Below are positions 33,188 through 56,971 of a stretch of DNA of 64,000 nucleotides, piece after piece. Under the pieces are notes generated by a model. That model worked only from the letters and a program-made list of their open reading frames with translations. It did not search any database and was not told the DNA's origin. Position 1 is the first letter of the stretch; each line of letters begins with the position of its first letter. A program made the translations under genes and the position numbers. This DNA comes from Romanomermis culicivorax (Eukaryota; Nematoda; Enoplea; Mermithida; Mermithidae): assembly GCA_963922205.1 (NCBI GenBank), contig CAWUHX010000034.1, forward strand, positions 1,240,001 to 1,304,000, given 5' to 3'.

Positions 33188-33703
33188 GAGGATGTCATCT
33201 ATCCATGGGAGAGAGTGAACATCCTTTTTTATAACTTCGTTAAGACCCCAAAAATCGACACAGATACAGTGAAAACTGCTCTTTTTGCGCACTAAGACAG
33301 TATTAGTAGCCCAGGGCTCTCCTTTCCACAAAGTCAAGAAATGCCTGAAGACAGTCTGGATCTAGTGGAAAGAAGAGAATGAGCAGCGACCAAAGCATCT
33401 GAACAAGGGTATAGGCACATCTCCGCGATAGCCTCACATCACAGGCAGATCTTTGCCATAGCCTTCATTTCACCCCTAAAATTTTTTCTTTCTCTTGTAA
33501 TAGACTTCCACACAAGACAATCGACGCAACTCCACACATCACCGATGTCCAGCCTTTGTATTCCCAAATGAGCCTGCACGCCAGCAACCCCACGGACTTT
33601 TAATCACCAGCCATCACACCCCTGGATGATCAATCACCATGGACATGCTGTGTAACTCCCTACCACAGCAAGGATGAGGAGGACCTTTTTGGAAGGACTG
33701 CCG
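33188..33703 (+). other. Family A 3' non-coding remnant before an LTR
   Basis: From about 33325 the sequence parallels 4940-5359 of the first element (GAAGAGAATGAGCAGCGA, then TTTGGAAGGACTGCC just before the LTR). Positions 33188-33324 are unassigned. No coding part of family A precedes it, so pol was deleted or lies elsewhere. Confidence 0.55.
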
Positions 33704-34977
33704 TGTCATGTGCTGACCAATTTTCCCAAACGTCATGTGATTCTCATCATGCTGATATTTTATTTTGTTGGCCACTTTTTATTTTCACAATCATTTGCTT
33801 TTATTTCGTTCCATTTGTTATTTTTCACATGCATTTTTCTGTTCCGTTTTTATTGTATTTCTTTTTATTTCGTTTCTTTTGCACGTGGACTGCAGTATGC
33901 CCCTTTAATTAAAAACTTCCACCAAGTCAGCTCCATGAGCTCATGGCTATATTTGGTGCATTCCGTGCACCTCTTATCAGTAAAACTAGTGTCGCTTTTG
34001 CCATGCAAGAGGACTTTAAGAAGTTTTTATTAAAGATGTTCATATGTTTAGCGTAGGCATGAAACTCGGCCCCAATGCTAAACTCAAAATGTCTTTGTGA
34101 GCATAGGTATCTTCTGCACCATTTTCCTCTGCAGAAGTTAGCTTGGGCGTCGTGAGCTCTGCCCAGGCTTTACTGTAGCCAACAGGGTCCTTAAAAGGAC
34201 ATGTTGCTTTAGTTTTTCGCTCATTTTGGGGTTTACCCAGTTTTCCATCATGTTCTTAGCCCTCGCGTCCGCCGCCTTCTTTTATATTAATTTACATATT
34301 TTATTATTCAACACTGCGTCCATGACCCTTAATTTGCATATGTTTTCACCCATCGCTTTGTGCCAGGTCATCGCCCATTTACGTTTCAAATAAAAGAGTC
34401 GCCCCTGGCCTCCAGCATTTTACCAGATGAGGAATCGAGTCGGAGCAGCCCCCACCCATTCATCAACCAAACCGTCAACCGTCGCGCTATATCAAATCGT
34501 TTTTGTTGAAGCCGAACTAGGTGAGTCTTCTCACTGAGTTATTGTTGTGGGTATTTTTGGGGAACCCTTTCTAAGTCGGTTTTCCCCTGAGTTTTCCCTC
34601 AATTAAAAGGTCTCTTGTTCCCCTCGGGTTAGGGCTAAAAAGGGGATCTTTTGGTTCACAATCGGGTCCCAGAATTGGGTCATTTTTCGGATGACCTCGT
34701 CCATCTTTCATACTGAATGGGACCAGGGATTGTCGCCGCTAACCTGGCTGTGTTGTTCATTATTCTACAGTAGTAACCCCAGAGCAGCACTAGAGTACCT
34801 ATAGCTTCTCCTATAGCCAGTACTAGCCGGGTTATGTTCCCGAACAGAATGAGCCACCCAATGGGGTCAGAGCATGTCACTCACTGTGACATGGCCATGG
34901 GTTTTCCATCAATGTGACATACAAAACCCACATTTTTCTATCAATGTGAGGCTCGCTCTTTTCTGCTTAACGTGACA
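33704..34977 (+). repeat. Family A LTR (1,274 bp)
   Basis: Starts TGTCATGTG and ends ACGTGACA, giving near-palindromic termini. It contains the TATA-like CCTTAAAAGG (34199), AATAAA (34389) and the GTGAGT in an AG|GTGAGT context (34521). No internal element sequence follows, so the copy is the 3' LTR of the remnant at 33325-33703. Most differences from 5360-6799 are substitutions and small gaps. Confidence 0.7.
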
Positions 34978-37577
34978 AGAGCGAGGTCTCAGAACAAATT
35001 CCCAAAATGGCGAGTTTTTAAAAAAGTTATCTTCAGAATGGAAGAATGTTGATTGGGCGGGGTAGACCATTTGGTGCATGGCCTATTTGGCCCTCCATTT
35101 CGATCTGGTGGAATGGTTGTCGCACATTTTGGCACTAATCTCCAGATTTCTGACGTTCTGACGTCACGACATCACAACTTTTTATTCTGGTTTGTTCATT
35201 ATTAGCATATCTACATCTATGTTTTTTGTTTCTTTTTTCCTTTATTGACTTTTTTCCTTTTATTTTCTTCTTATCTCAAAGCCACTTTTTATTTTGTTTA
35301 ATTTTTTTCAGGTTGCGTACTTTTGTTCTATTTTTTGCTTACTTTTTATTACATTATTTTACTTTTCGTTATTTATTATTTGTTTTTTGTTCTACCTTTA
35401 CTGCTTAATTAATTTATTCATTTCATCTTATTTGCATACTTTATTTTGTTTTATTTATTTCATTAGTTTATTTTTTTGCAATTAAGCTCCATTCAAACCA
35501 ACTTTAATCGGGAATACTTATGATAATTTTTTTTTCGTTTTTTTTAACGTTTCGCAAAAATGTTTCTCTGACAGATATTTTTTGTGATTTAGGGATGGTC
35601 CGTTCGCGTAAATCGACCGCAACTGCAGCACAAAAGCATGTGAAACGTAGATGGCCAAATGCAAACAGATATCTCAACTATCAAAAACGATTTTAATATG
35701 TCTAATTTGCATATTTATTATAAAAACGACGTGAGCGTTTACTCATACATAGAACTTTTCATTATTCACTGTATTGAGAATCACAGTTTTGAGACTTCGC
35801 TGTAATGAGAATCGCTATTTTGACATTTCACTATTTTGAGACTTCGCTGTTTTGAAAAACGTTGTTTTGAGTTTCGCTGTATTGGACACACGCCTCAATA
35901 AGTAAAAAATCACGAAAATAGAAGTACTGTTCATTGAGTTTTAGTCCTTCGAGGTAAGTACATCACCTTCCTATGCATAACATTTTAATTCTGGTCAAAA
36001 TGAATATTGGTACGAGTTTATAATTTTTCTACTGCCAAAAACATACCAAAAAACCACAAATATTTTGCTCCTATTTTCTACACGAAGAAAAAATTATACA
36101 TTGTATGCTACAAAAGCCAATTATTAATTCAAGCAAGAGCAAGTACGTATAAAAAGATCAACTTTGAAAATCTGAGTCCACGCGCAACAGCACTAAGACT
36201 ATCATAGAAAAAAATTATCGAGGACATTGTAATTTGATAGCATCCTTTCTGGAATATCTTAATGTTTTGCTTTGCTTCATCTTTCGCTTGATGACATCAG
36301 TCATCTATTCGCATGACCTTTTTCCTGACTGTTGATGACTTATTTACTGATTTTGATGCCAGTTGTCTATGATGTTCAGCTGGTAGAAGCAAATATATGT
36401 GCCGACCTGTAGCGCACAGCATTATTTGATCTGATGAATCCGTGCTGAATATGGGGCTTTTTAACCTTCACTATCTTCAAAATATCTTCTGATATGGCCG
36501 ATAACAGCTGCGCTGTCCTGCAATGATGAACAAATGTACGCGAGAGATATTTGTCTGTAGCACTTCTCCGATTATTGTCGATAATATGTGCAAAAGGATT
36601 CCTTTATTATGGAGCCAAGCACTGAGAACTTCACGGCCACTTTTCGAGATATAAATTTGATGTCCTGAGTCAAACGTAAATAGCACTTTTACCACGATTA
36701 TTGTAGCTACCAAATTATGTTGCGCACAATCTTAGTTTACGGTTCCGACGGGATTTTTCTTCTCTTCAATTATCGCATCTTCAGCATTCTCAATGGGAGG
36801 GAAAGCAGGCCAGATTATCACTACAAAGTTGGGGTAGTGGTCCGCAGTGTTAGACTTCAATTTGACATGCAATCTGTAGTCAGTTTTTATATAAAAAAAC
36901 GCATATTTCAAGTTCTTGATAGTTTCTGTTGCCATTCAGCATTTGGAATTTTCTCATGAAGTTGTTGCGCGATATCTATTAACGTATCTAAAAACACCGG
37001 AGTGCCGGCAACTGATACCCAGTTTGTCTAGTCTCACTGAAATCTTACAGGAGTTTGGGGCTTGTACACGGACAAAGACCTGATTGAAATGTTGCCAATA
37101 GGTCGTGCACTAAGACAATGGTGCTCATGCAAAATATTCACATTGGCGCAATGACAATTTTGACTTAAAAACATTGATGATGGCATTTGTAAGAAACAAT
37201 AGTATGATCCCAAAAAAGTGGTCACAGAAATGAGAAATCTGCCAAATCACTGCCACCGCCACCTGACTATCTTTCTTGGCAGCAAATATCGGGTTTTTGG
37301 TCCCATGGAGCAACTGAGCGTGAAGGTGATATTGTAGAAATTGAGGCAACTGGTGGTGTTTTGATTTCAAAGCTCACCCAAACATTGATGACGAGGCTAA
37401 TGACTTCGAAAATGTATTGCTGCAAACGGATTGCATTGGCATTTGATAAAGCTGATGGAAATATTGAAATTATTTATTTTTGCTTGTATTACGAAATTGC
37501 TTTATCTTAACTTTTCCAATGCTTGTTGTATGGAACAAAAAACTAACAGTTTCAGTCTGGTTAAAATCATTTCAGCA
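34978..37577. other. Long interval with no supported gene
   Basis: Contains a T-rich tract (35210-35490) and a short irregular repeat of TTCGCTGTTTTGAGA (35770-35890), echoed at 38640-38680. Several open frames under 90 codons on either strand (for example 36713-36477 and 36935-36732 minus) match nothing I know. Some could be exons of an unrecognised gene, but I see no consistent splicing pattern. Confidence 0.3.
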
Positions 37578-37711
37578 TGTTGGGCACCCTGTTGATGCCA
37601 ATTCGTGTGGGGAAATCGCCATGCAAATCGAGCAAAGGGACGACCAGCGGCGCAGACATTTGCATAGAAGTGGAGCGCCACAGAAAGACCAAAAATGATA
37701 GTGAAAATCAA
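37578..37711 (+). repeat. Truncated copy of the TGTTGGGC LTR
   Basis: The first 134 bp of the LTR at 7102-7714 recur here with a few differences (for example GAGCAAAGGG for GACGAAAGGG), starting at the same TGTTGGGC and stopping near 37711. No duplication or second end is visible. Confidence 0.75.
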
Positions 37712-38953
37712 TTCGTGATGAACAAATATCCTTCAAAATAACGGAAAATGTGCCGATATGTCCTCGGCACTAGAAACATTATTAGCTTGAACCAGTTTTC
37801 ATTTTGACTCGCTCATCAAGCTGACAAAATTATTGGAATTTCGGTCCGAACCTATCTGGGTTACTGTTGACCAAAATATGTGAAATTTTAATGGGTAAAT
37901 CGTGAAATTTATGCATTTGTTTGTTCATAAAAAAAATCAAGAAATACATTTTTTTACTTGAATATGACACTTGTAGCGCAACGTCTGCTTTACGATTCAA
38001 CAAACCCGAACAAAACATAATATAAACTGCCAGAACGGTACGTGAAAACGCAGCATCAACCATTTCTGCAGTTTTATACAAATTTTTGCAACTTTACATG
38101 CCCATAACATCGTGCAAAATGAGTTTTGTTAAAAATTATTGTTATCGTCATAATCAGCATCAAAAATTGAACGACATTTGTAAAATTTAGCACAACTTTT
38201 TCCAAGTTATCGCCCTTAATAATGGTGCTGGGGTGTTTTTTACAGACATTGATTCAAGTGAACTGTTTACCAGAACAGAGGTGGACTCATTATGACCAAA
38301 GCGGAACTTATCTGATGTAGGACCTATTGGCAGTGTCTGATAAAATCTTTCATCCAGATCCAGAGTCATTGATAAAAGGGCTCTGAGATTACTGTAAAGA
38401 TTTCCGATTTTATCAAGTCTTTTTCTACTGCAAAATATACTGTAGCCTGCACCCGCAGTTTCAAATACTCAATTTTTTGTTTAAAATGTCTCTTTCTTAC
38501 GTCAACAAATTTTTCTGACTGCAATAGACAACAGGACAAGCTGACACATTTGCAATGCATCATGAGAAGATGTCCATGGTTTATTTTTTCTTCATTTTGG
38601 GATTCAGTTTTTAGAATCATTGTTTTGGATATTCGCTATTTTGAGAAACACTGTCTTGGGGATTCGCTGTTTTTTCACGCGCCCGCTAGTTAAGAAATTT
38701 TTCTATCCTATCGGACACCGCTCGTACCAAAATGTTAATTTTAAACCATTTTCATCGCGGTTTTTTGCTAAATTATTGTTTATTCGACGATTTCAATCGA
38801 ATTTATTGCTAAATGTATCTTTCTGATGAGTTTAAATTAAAAATTCGTAAAAAACTGCCGATTTTTTGAAATTTCTAATTTTTTCATAATTTTCGACTAA
38901 TTTTTTGTGCAATCTTTGTGCTGACATAAGTTTAAGACATTATTTCTTTCATA
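37712..38953. other. Unassigned interval with a possible exon remnant
   Basis: On the minus strand, 38369-38187 encodes 60 residues containing TPAPLLRAITWKKL. This is faintly reminiscent of the start of RasGEF N-terminal domains, but one short match without a splice pattern does not support a gene. Otherwise only short frames and AT-rich sequence. Confidence 0.2.
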
Positions 38954-39130
38954 CCTGTAAGAGGTCCGACCGGTTGGGAGAGGGGCGGTAAACCCAAATT
39001 TTTGGGGTGAAGTCCGGAAATTCCCAAAATTTTGGGTGTCCCGAAAAATATCAAAAAAAGTTTAAAAAAGCCAAAAATTGCGAAAATTTCCCCGAAAAAG
39101 CCAAAAAGTCACTTTTTTCCAAATTTTTCC
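38954..39130 (+). repeat. Partial copy of a CCTGT-ended MITE
   Basis: From CATACCTGTAAGAGG it resembles the reverse complement of the complete copy at 54717-54954, including ACCCAAATTTTTGGGG-type G/C islands in A/T sequence. The second terminus is not found. Confidence 0.5.
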
Positions 39131-39164
39131 GAGTTGAGGCAGACATTACATGCACGGCAAGAAT

Positions 39165-39372
39165 ATTCCAGGGGGAAGGTCATCGGACTTTTTATTTGTG
39201 GGGAAAGTGAACAAAAAAAACAAAAAAAGCTCCACAAGCATGTTCTTCCTATAAAATATGTATAAAAATCATCAAAAATACTGTCTCCAAAACAGTTCAG
39301 GGGGTACTTGACGATTTTTTTCAGGCCAGAGGGCTATCCAGGGTCTCAGGTACATAGGTGGGTTTACTATGT
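39165..39372 (+). repeat. Unclassified repeat, copy 1
   Basis: Shares a run of blocks with 52455-52660: TCGGACTTT, ATAAAATATG, TTTGACGACT-like, GGTCTCAGGTA and GCGGGTTTACC-like. Ends are not defined by inverted repeats. Confidence 0.5.
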
Positions 39373-40490
39373 GCATGTAATGGTTTGGGGGTCCCGACAT
39401 GTCATTATAGGGTTCCACCTAGTTGGGGTCCCGCAAATTACAAGTGTGATTGCGTTGCATTTCTCTGGTGAAATAAAGCAGGATCGACATTCTACGTTCC
39501 GCGCTGACCATATTATCTTCACAAGAATTAAGCTAAAAATCAAAAATATATATGTTATTTTTAGACAAGAAATCGAATATTTCTTAATATAGGAACCTAT
39601 AGTCTGTTTTTCTTAAAATGCTTCCAAATAATGAAAGTGGAAAGCAAGTAGTATTTCAGATTTTTGCGGTTTTCTGACAAACAAGATACCATGTAGGACT
39701 GAAAATTTGTCAGCATACTGACCTAACCTTTAGCAATTTTTCGAGTGAAAAATTTTACAAAAAGAATTTTATGTAAACGATTTTGACGATAGTACTGATT
39801 TGTGTCACTTTTCTATTTGGAAGCATTTTATAAAAAACAGACTATATAAGTATCATTATTTACCGAAAGAATGGATGAAACGGTTCAAATTATCTATTGC
39901 AACCATTAAAAAAAATTAAACTTCATGCAGAGCGCAGTACCGCAGAAATTCAGATTGAAATTTCTACGGTAAACTTTGGAAATTGACCGTTTGGTCCTAA
40001 ACTAGCGGTGTTGCCCGCTGCGTGAAGTGACACTCCGCCACGCCGACGACTGATGGCTCAAAACAAATTTTAGCAGCTGTTGACATCATATTCACATAAT
40101 GCTTATGGGATATCTTGAAAGACCAGAACAAGTGCAGCGATAATCAAAAAAGTAAATTCAACCTGATGCTCAATTTTTATACTTTAGGAAAGCGTTAAAT
40201 TTCCTCATGAAGATGTCCAAAACTATTGGGAAACATCTTTCCCATTAACTGTCGAAATGGATAGAGCTGCGTCAATACGTGAATGCTTCTCGAGGAATTT
40301 AAGCCTTATTTTAAACCAGTTATCGCAGAAAATTTTCAGCTCTTATGTGCTCGCCGCCCACCGGAAGATTTTTTTTAAATTAATCACAATAATAAGCTTA
40401 CTAGTTTTTTCCTTTTTGAACTAACCTTCATCGGACTGCTGCATCGATCATTTCGAGATCAATGGAATACCACAGCAAATGCATTCCGGA
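39373..40490. other. Downstream flank of the zinc transporter gene, one MITE, no gene
   Basis: Apart from the 245-bp MITE at 39600-39844 I see no repeat boundary or coding frame above background in this stretch. It is the 3' intergenic side of the minus-strand transporter. Confidence 0.4.
39600..39844 (+). mobile_element. 245-bp MITE with TA duplication, copy 2
   Basis: TAGTCTGTTTTTC...AAAAACAGACTA, TA on both sides (39598-39599 and 39845-39846), with the same length as copy 1 at 9247-9491. Only scattered substitutions separate the two. Confidence 0.85.
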
Positions 40491-40496
40491 TTTATT
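40491..40496 (-). terminator. AATAAA polyadenylation signal of the zinc transporter gene
   Basis: The hexamer AATAAA on the minus strand lies 48 bases past the stop codon of the transporter. It is the nearest such signal in the expected place. Confidence 0.5.
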
Positions 40497-40543
40497 TTTC
40501 ATTTTATGAAACTTCCGAACAGCGTACGTTAAAAATAAATAAA

Positions 40544-52064
<11,521 letters not shown>

Positions 52065-52905
52065 CTGAAAATCGCAAAATTTAGACGAAGAGAAGGTGGT
52101 GCTGAATCACGAATCTGCTTTGAAAAAGCCTGCTCCAAATTGCATGTTAATAGCAGAGAAGGATAATTTCCAAGTTCAGCAAAGATCTAAAAAATCAAAG
52201 TTTTGGCTACCAACTGCAAGTGTATTTCCGCTTCTGCAAGCCCAAAACGTGGAAGAAAATGGCGATAGAGGTGAAGTTTATGAACTGAGGGGACAGTCGT
52301 TCTAAAATTAATACTTGGACGTGACAAGCCTGTTCCGTGGTTGTATAAAATCGTGAGCTTTCATCTAGCTTTATGACAAACTTGCATACGTCGTCCTGTT
52401 CTGAACTTCTTACCCTAATCGAATATAATTTTCTGAAAAAAACAACAATTGGAATCAGACATGCATGGGAGGGTCCTCGGACTTTCGATCCAGGAGGGAT
52501 GGGGGTGAACGAGCACATAATAAAAAGATAGCTTTAAATGCATGTTTTTTATATAAAATATGCAAAAAAATAATCGAGAAAACTGTCCTCGAAAAAATTT
52601 CGGATGCGTGTTTGACGACTGCTTTTCGGACCAGGGGTGTCCAAGGTCTCAGGTAAGCGGGTTTACCCTCCTAATGTGTATGATAGCGATAGAAATCAAG
52701 AATAGAGTATTATATTATTAATGATCCGCAACAAACAAGTCACCATGTTAATCTAAAATAAACACATCAATTATATCAAACAGTTTTTATCAAGTAAACT
52801 ACACCCAGGACCGTAGAGAGGAATCTATAATTTTAATTGCAGTAGCTAAATGTCTTGGAAATCTATTGCATTACGCTTTCTACAGTTAGATAAAATCGAG
52901 ACCTG
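52065..52905. other. 5' side of the zinc transporter gene; repeat copy, no defined first exon
   Basis: The missing first coding exon should be here or further right on the minus strand. The minus-strand frame 52518-52207 matches nothing and overlaps the repeat 52455-52660 (shared with 39165-39372), so I do not assign it. No core promoter could be fixed. Confidence 0.35.
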
Positions 52906-53084
52906 CAGGTCTGTAGGCAGGGGGTTGGGGCCATGCCCCCCGAAACGTTTCAAGTGTCAGAAAAGCAAAGCACCTTTGGTTTTTTTCTTCCAGAAAAAGT
53001 CAATAGTCAGAAATGCCAATTTTACAGTAAATTGAGTGAAAAAATGAATGGCCCCTCCAAAAAAAGTTCTCGGCTACAGGCTTG
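52906..53084 (+). mobile_element. CAGGCCTGTAG MITE, copy 2
   Basis: CAGGTCTGTAGGCAGGGGG to GGCTACAGGCTTG, about 179 bp, same layout as the copy at 44884. The flanking octamers do not match well, so the duplication has decayed. Confidence 0.7.
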
Positions 53085-54215
53085 GATTACTTGTAAAAGC
53101 TCTGACACTTTTGTAAGCGATAAAAGCCATTTTTGAGGGGAGGGAGCAGTTGAATTCCCATAGTTTTGGGAAGTGTTAAAAATTGCCTTTTTTGAACCAA
53201 AAAATGTAGAAAATACGCCCGTGATTAATGAATTTTTGCTCTAAACGTAATAGCAAGCACTATTTCGGCGCAAAGAAGATTTTCGCTCTTAAGGTCATTT
53301 TCGACCATAAACTTGGTATTTTTCGTCGATTTCTGGCAGACTAGTGGGGGATAAATATCGACGGTTTTAGTATAACTGGTAGAGACACCCATCCTCAAGT
53401 ACATGTATGGTTGAATATGGGCGAGTGCTATCCCTGTGTACGGCCTATCTGCCTTGATTGATAAACTGCAATTTGGTCAGAGTAGTAAATTATATTATTT
53501 GGTTTTGTCTAAGAAAACTCGAGCAGAGAAAGCTTAAACGGTCAAACTTTTTGGTAATAACTGGTCTCCTGTCAAAAAGTGTAAGTTAGAGCAACTTCTG
53601 GGTTGAAAAAACCGCTAGCGACTCACATATAACGGTTCGAAAAATCCAGGCCGTAAGTGCTTATCTACCCAATATCCATTAGTAAATGAACATCAGCCAT
53701 ACATGGTGGAGGTAATACCCCTCCATACTCATCCCTATGGGAAAGTCTGATGTACATGGGTAGGTGTGTTACCGCAACCTGGAAGTTTAAACATTGATCA
53801 CTGGATACTTAATTTTGGGAAAAAACTTTATTAGAAATTTAGGTAGACTACCCCCGTAAATTTTTTAATTTGTCCCAACATGAAAAGCTGACCTTGAGGA
53901 CCTCTGCCATACATGTAAATGAGCAGTAACGTCTAGGGAGTCAAGTGACTTTTGCGGGGCGGAGAGTCATCGACTGCCCAAAAATTTAGGGGTTCTTAGA
54001 AAAAGTTTTGATTTTTCCGAAAAAAAGAACGAGAAACGCCTCAAAAATATCAATTCCTGTCTTAAAAAATTTCAAAAAATGTATTTATGGCGCGAAACGC
54101 GCGAAAAATTGACACTTGTGACTGCTTTTTGTTAAAAAAAGGTCATTTTGTTAATCAGAAAGTTGACAATCTATATTCTTTATGATTAAAAGCATGGGAC
54201 CCCTATGACTATCGT
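53085..54215. other. Interval with no supported gene
   Basis: AT-rich sequence with only short chance frames. I see no repeat boundary or splice-linked coding. Confidence 0.3.
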
Positions 54216-54360
54216 CAGACCTATAGGCAGGGGGGAGGGGTTAGGGGATCATGGTCCTCCCGAAATTTCAGAAAAAACACTTATTTCAGTCAGAAATGCC
54301 AATTTTATAATTGAGTGAAAAAATGTGTGGCCCCTCCGAAACAAATTCCTGGCTAAAGCT
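54216..54360 (+). mobile_element. CAGGCCTGTAG MITE, copy 3 (degraded)
   Basis: CAGACCTATAGGCAGGGGGG at the left and TTCCTGGCTAAAGCT at the right, with the shared middle AGTCAGAAATGCCAATTTTA. Shorter than the other two copies and without a clear duplication. Confidence 0.6.
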
Positions 54361-54716
54361 AAGATAGTTGTAATGAAAGACCTGGCCACCACGATTTCCT
54401 TGGAAGTTTAACGTTCATTTGAATAAAACGTGCCGCGAGCCTGTCCTTAACCTTTGTTTCTTAGCATTTTGCAGGTTTTTACTTTTAAGTTCATCTCAAA
54501 ATTTTCATGAAATGCGTTTATTCCTTGACTTTTTAAATACCCGAAATACCCATGTCTCCGAAATACCTGGGTCTTAAAACTTTCAAAGTGTGAGCAATAA
54601 CTATGATACTTGAAGGAAAAATTTAGTTGCACATAAAAATTTATGATTGCTCAGCCTGAAATCGATAAATTCAATTATTTCAATTAAATCGCGCAAATTC
54701 TAGACTCTTGAACATA

Positions 54717-54954
54717 CCTGTAATTGGAGAACCCCTCAACTTGGCCGAACCCTATACACAAATGTCGAAATCCCCCAACTTGAAAAAATTTGTAAAACAG
54801 CAAATTTTTGAGCCTTTTGGGAAAATTTTTGAAATTTTAGTTTTTTTCGACTTTTTTGGGATTTTTTGGGACCCACAAAATTTTAAAAATTTTGGGACTC
54901 CCAACCCAAAATTTTGGGTTTAACTCGCCCCCAACTGGCCGGATCTCTCACAGG
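54717..54954 (+). mobile_element. 238-bp MITE with CCTGT/ACAGG ends and TA flanks
   Basis: CATACCTGT and ACAGGTATG are inverted. TA flanks the element on each side (54715-54716 and 54955-54956), although the TA could belong to the TIR. The interior holds several AAATTTTTGGG runs on both strands. A partial inverted copy is at 38954-39130. Confidence 0.6.
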
Positions 54955-54956
54955 TA

Positions 54957-56693
54957 TGCTCTTGAGCGGAATTTCATGAGCTTTAAAGAAAAGCTGTCAA
55001 TAAATTTTTCGCGTAGCGCCGAATAAATTTGAATTTGTAAGCTTTTAAAACTTCAGAAAATTCATTTTTTGAGCTTATTCTTCTGCAACCATCGATGATC
55101 AATAGTGATCTTTTTAGAATTTTAATACTTAAGAAAACTGAGAAAAATATTCTCGACATTTGCGTCCTGGATAAAAGATTTAACTTTTCAGTGATTTCTA
55201 TTAATTTTTGGTCGGGCAACATACAAAAATCATGTCATGTTACATTGGAAATATGCAACTAAAATTCAAAAATTCGGCAAGCAGCCAAGAATTTGGATTT
55301 TTCAACCGGTAAGAACTTAAATCATTGCCCTACGCCGTCCTTTAAATGCGCAAAAATTATCTTCACTAAATATACAAAAAATTTAAGACCGCAAAAAGAT
55401 TTTGTGAAAATAATCAAGAAAAATCGATTTTCGTCAAATATAGTCATGGGGGAAAAACCAAAAAACGTTTTTCTCGAATTTCTACATAACAATAAAAGAT
55501 ATGGGGGAAACTGTGTCACAAAACAAACTAAAAAAAATTATTGGTCAAGTTTTGGCGGAGCCAGAAATGATGAGGTGAAAGTTTAAAAAAACTACGTTTT
55601 CCGAAATGTAGGAGAAAAAACATGTTGAGAAAAAAACCAAACGATTTTTTGATTCCCAGCTGCGCCCTATGATTAGTTTCGATGAAATATAGTCACATTA
55701 TGACTTTTGAACCATTTGTTAAAAAAACTAGATTCAGAATGAAATTATTATGTTGGTTTTTTCCCCACATCGGTTTTTTATGTTGGTTTTTCCCCCACAC
55801 CTGTTTTTTTACCCCACATTTTTCTTTTTCGCTTCATCTTTTGCTACATGAGCAAACAGTGAAAGATATCGGCAAAAAACATCAAAATACACATGACATG
55901 ACAGAGCTCCAAAAACTCAAAATTTTAACAAAAATGATTGGTTCTTTATTACCCCACACTGGCTTTTTTACCTCTTCCCCCCAGAGGTCCCCGAGGTCAG
56001 ATTTTTAGGGTAGGGGTAAAGTTGAAAATTTGCCGGGGTAGTGTAGTTAAATGTCTACTAAACACATGATTTTGTCTCACAATTAGGCCACCTGAAAATT
56101 TTTTTGTGAAGAGGCCTTTGGAGTATCTATATGTGGTACATGTCAGTGGTTGCACAACTTCACAACACGGTCAACTGCGTGACGCCAAAAGGGTCTTAAA
56201 AATGTGTAAAAATGGTCGAGGTTTTTCGAAATTTCACTAAATTTTCAAAGTGCTGTCAAAACTTACCAAATGCTTCTAATTCTTTAAAACTTGGGACAAG
56301 ACGTTCTTAGCAGGTACTCAACATGCTCTAAACCCGATGATTCCACTTTTATTGCCTGTTTTTTCCCCATATTCGTCTGGTTTGTTTTTCCCCCATGACT
56401 ATACGTCAAGAAATTATAGAAGATCAAGCATTTATCCGTAATATCTTCATGTTTAAAAGCCATAAGCATAAGGTAGACTAACATTTTTTAGTCATGCACA
56501 AGAATTATAAATTATTTGAAATCTGGTGCCAAGTGCTGAACAATTTTAAAATATTCCATTTCAGAACATATAAAATGCATTTCCAGACAGGAAACCATAT
56601 AACCCAATCAAAAAGGCCATCAGACCTTTGGCTGGTTGGTGTTAACCCCTGCTGATTAATCTATCCAAGACATTTTGATCTCTGACGTTCATA
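54957..56693. other. Interval with poly-pyrimidine repeats, no supported gene
   Basis: TTGGTTTTTTCCCCCACA-like phrases recur irregularly at 55751-55815, 55948-55985 and 56358-56395. The 97-codon frame at 55293-55586 is Lys-rich and matches nothing known to me. Confidence 0.3.
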
Positions 56694-56968
56694 CCAAAAT
56701 TGGGAATTGTTCGAACTGTCCTTGTCTATTGGCCGCCCTCATCTGATGTAAGTTATATGGCAAGTTTGAATACACTGCTGAAGAAATACAGTATTAGATA
56801 TCCTTGTATCTTACTTAGTGATTTTAACTTGCCACAAGTTCTCACATGTAAATATGAAGAAATATCTGCTATATCGAGGTTGATGCATGATATTTTTGCT
56901 GATACTGAGTTTGATTCATACACAAATAATCTCACAAGGAATGGGAATTTTCTTGATCTCATTCTGTA
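56694..56968 (+). pseudogene. LINE endonuclease (EEP) fragment
   Basis: The frame reads TVLVYWPPSSDVSY, LLSDFNLPQVL and ends TRNGNFLDLIL. These are the signature blocks of the apurinic-type endonuclease of non-LTR retrotransposons (Y-PP, the GDFN-like Asp-Phe-Asn, and NxLDLI). The Gly before DFN is Ser here. Sequence upstream is too degraded to follow, and downstream the LTR of element D starts at 56972. Clade cannot be assigned. Confidence 0.7.
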
Positions 56969-56971
56969 ATG

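Noticed and set aside
38187-38369. Possible RasGEF-N-like exon (APLLRAITWKKL)
   Set aside because: A single short resemblance, no linked exons or splice pattern. Kept only as a remark in the interval entry.
52207-52518. 103-codon minus-strand frame as first exon of the transporter
   Set aside because: It overlaps a dispersed repeat (also at 39165-39372) and shows no similarity to ZnT5 N-termini.
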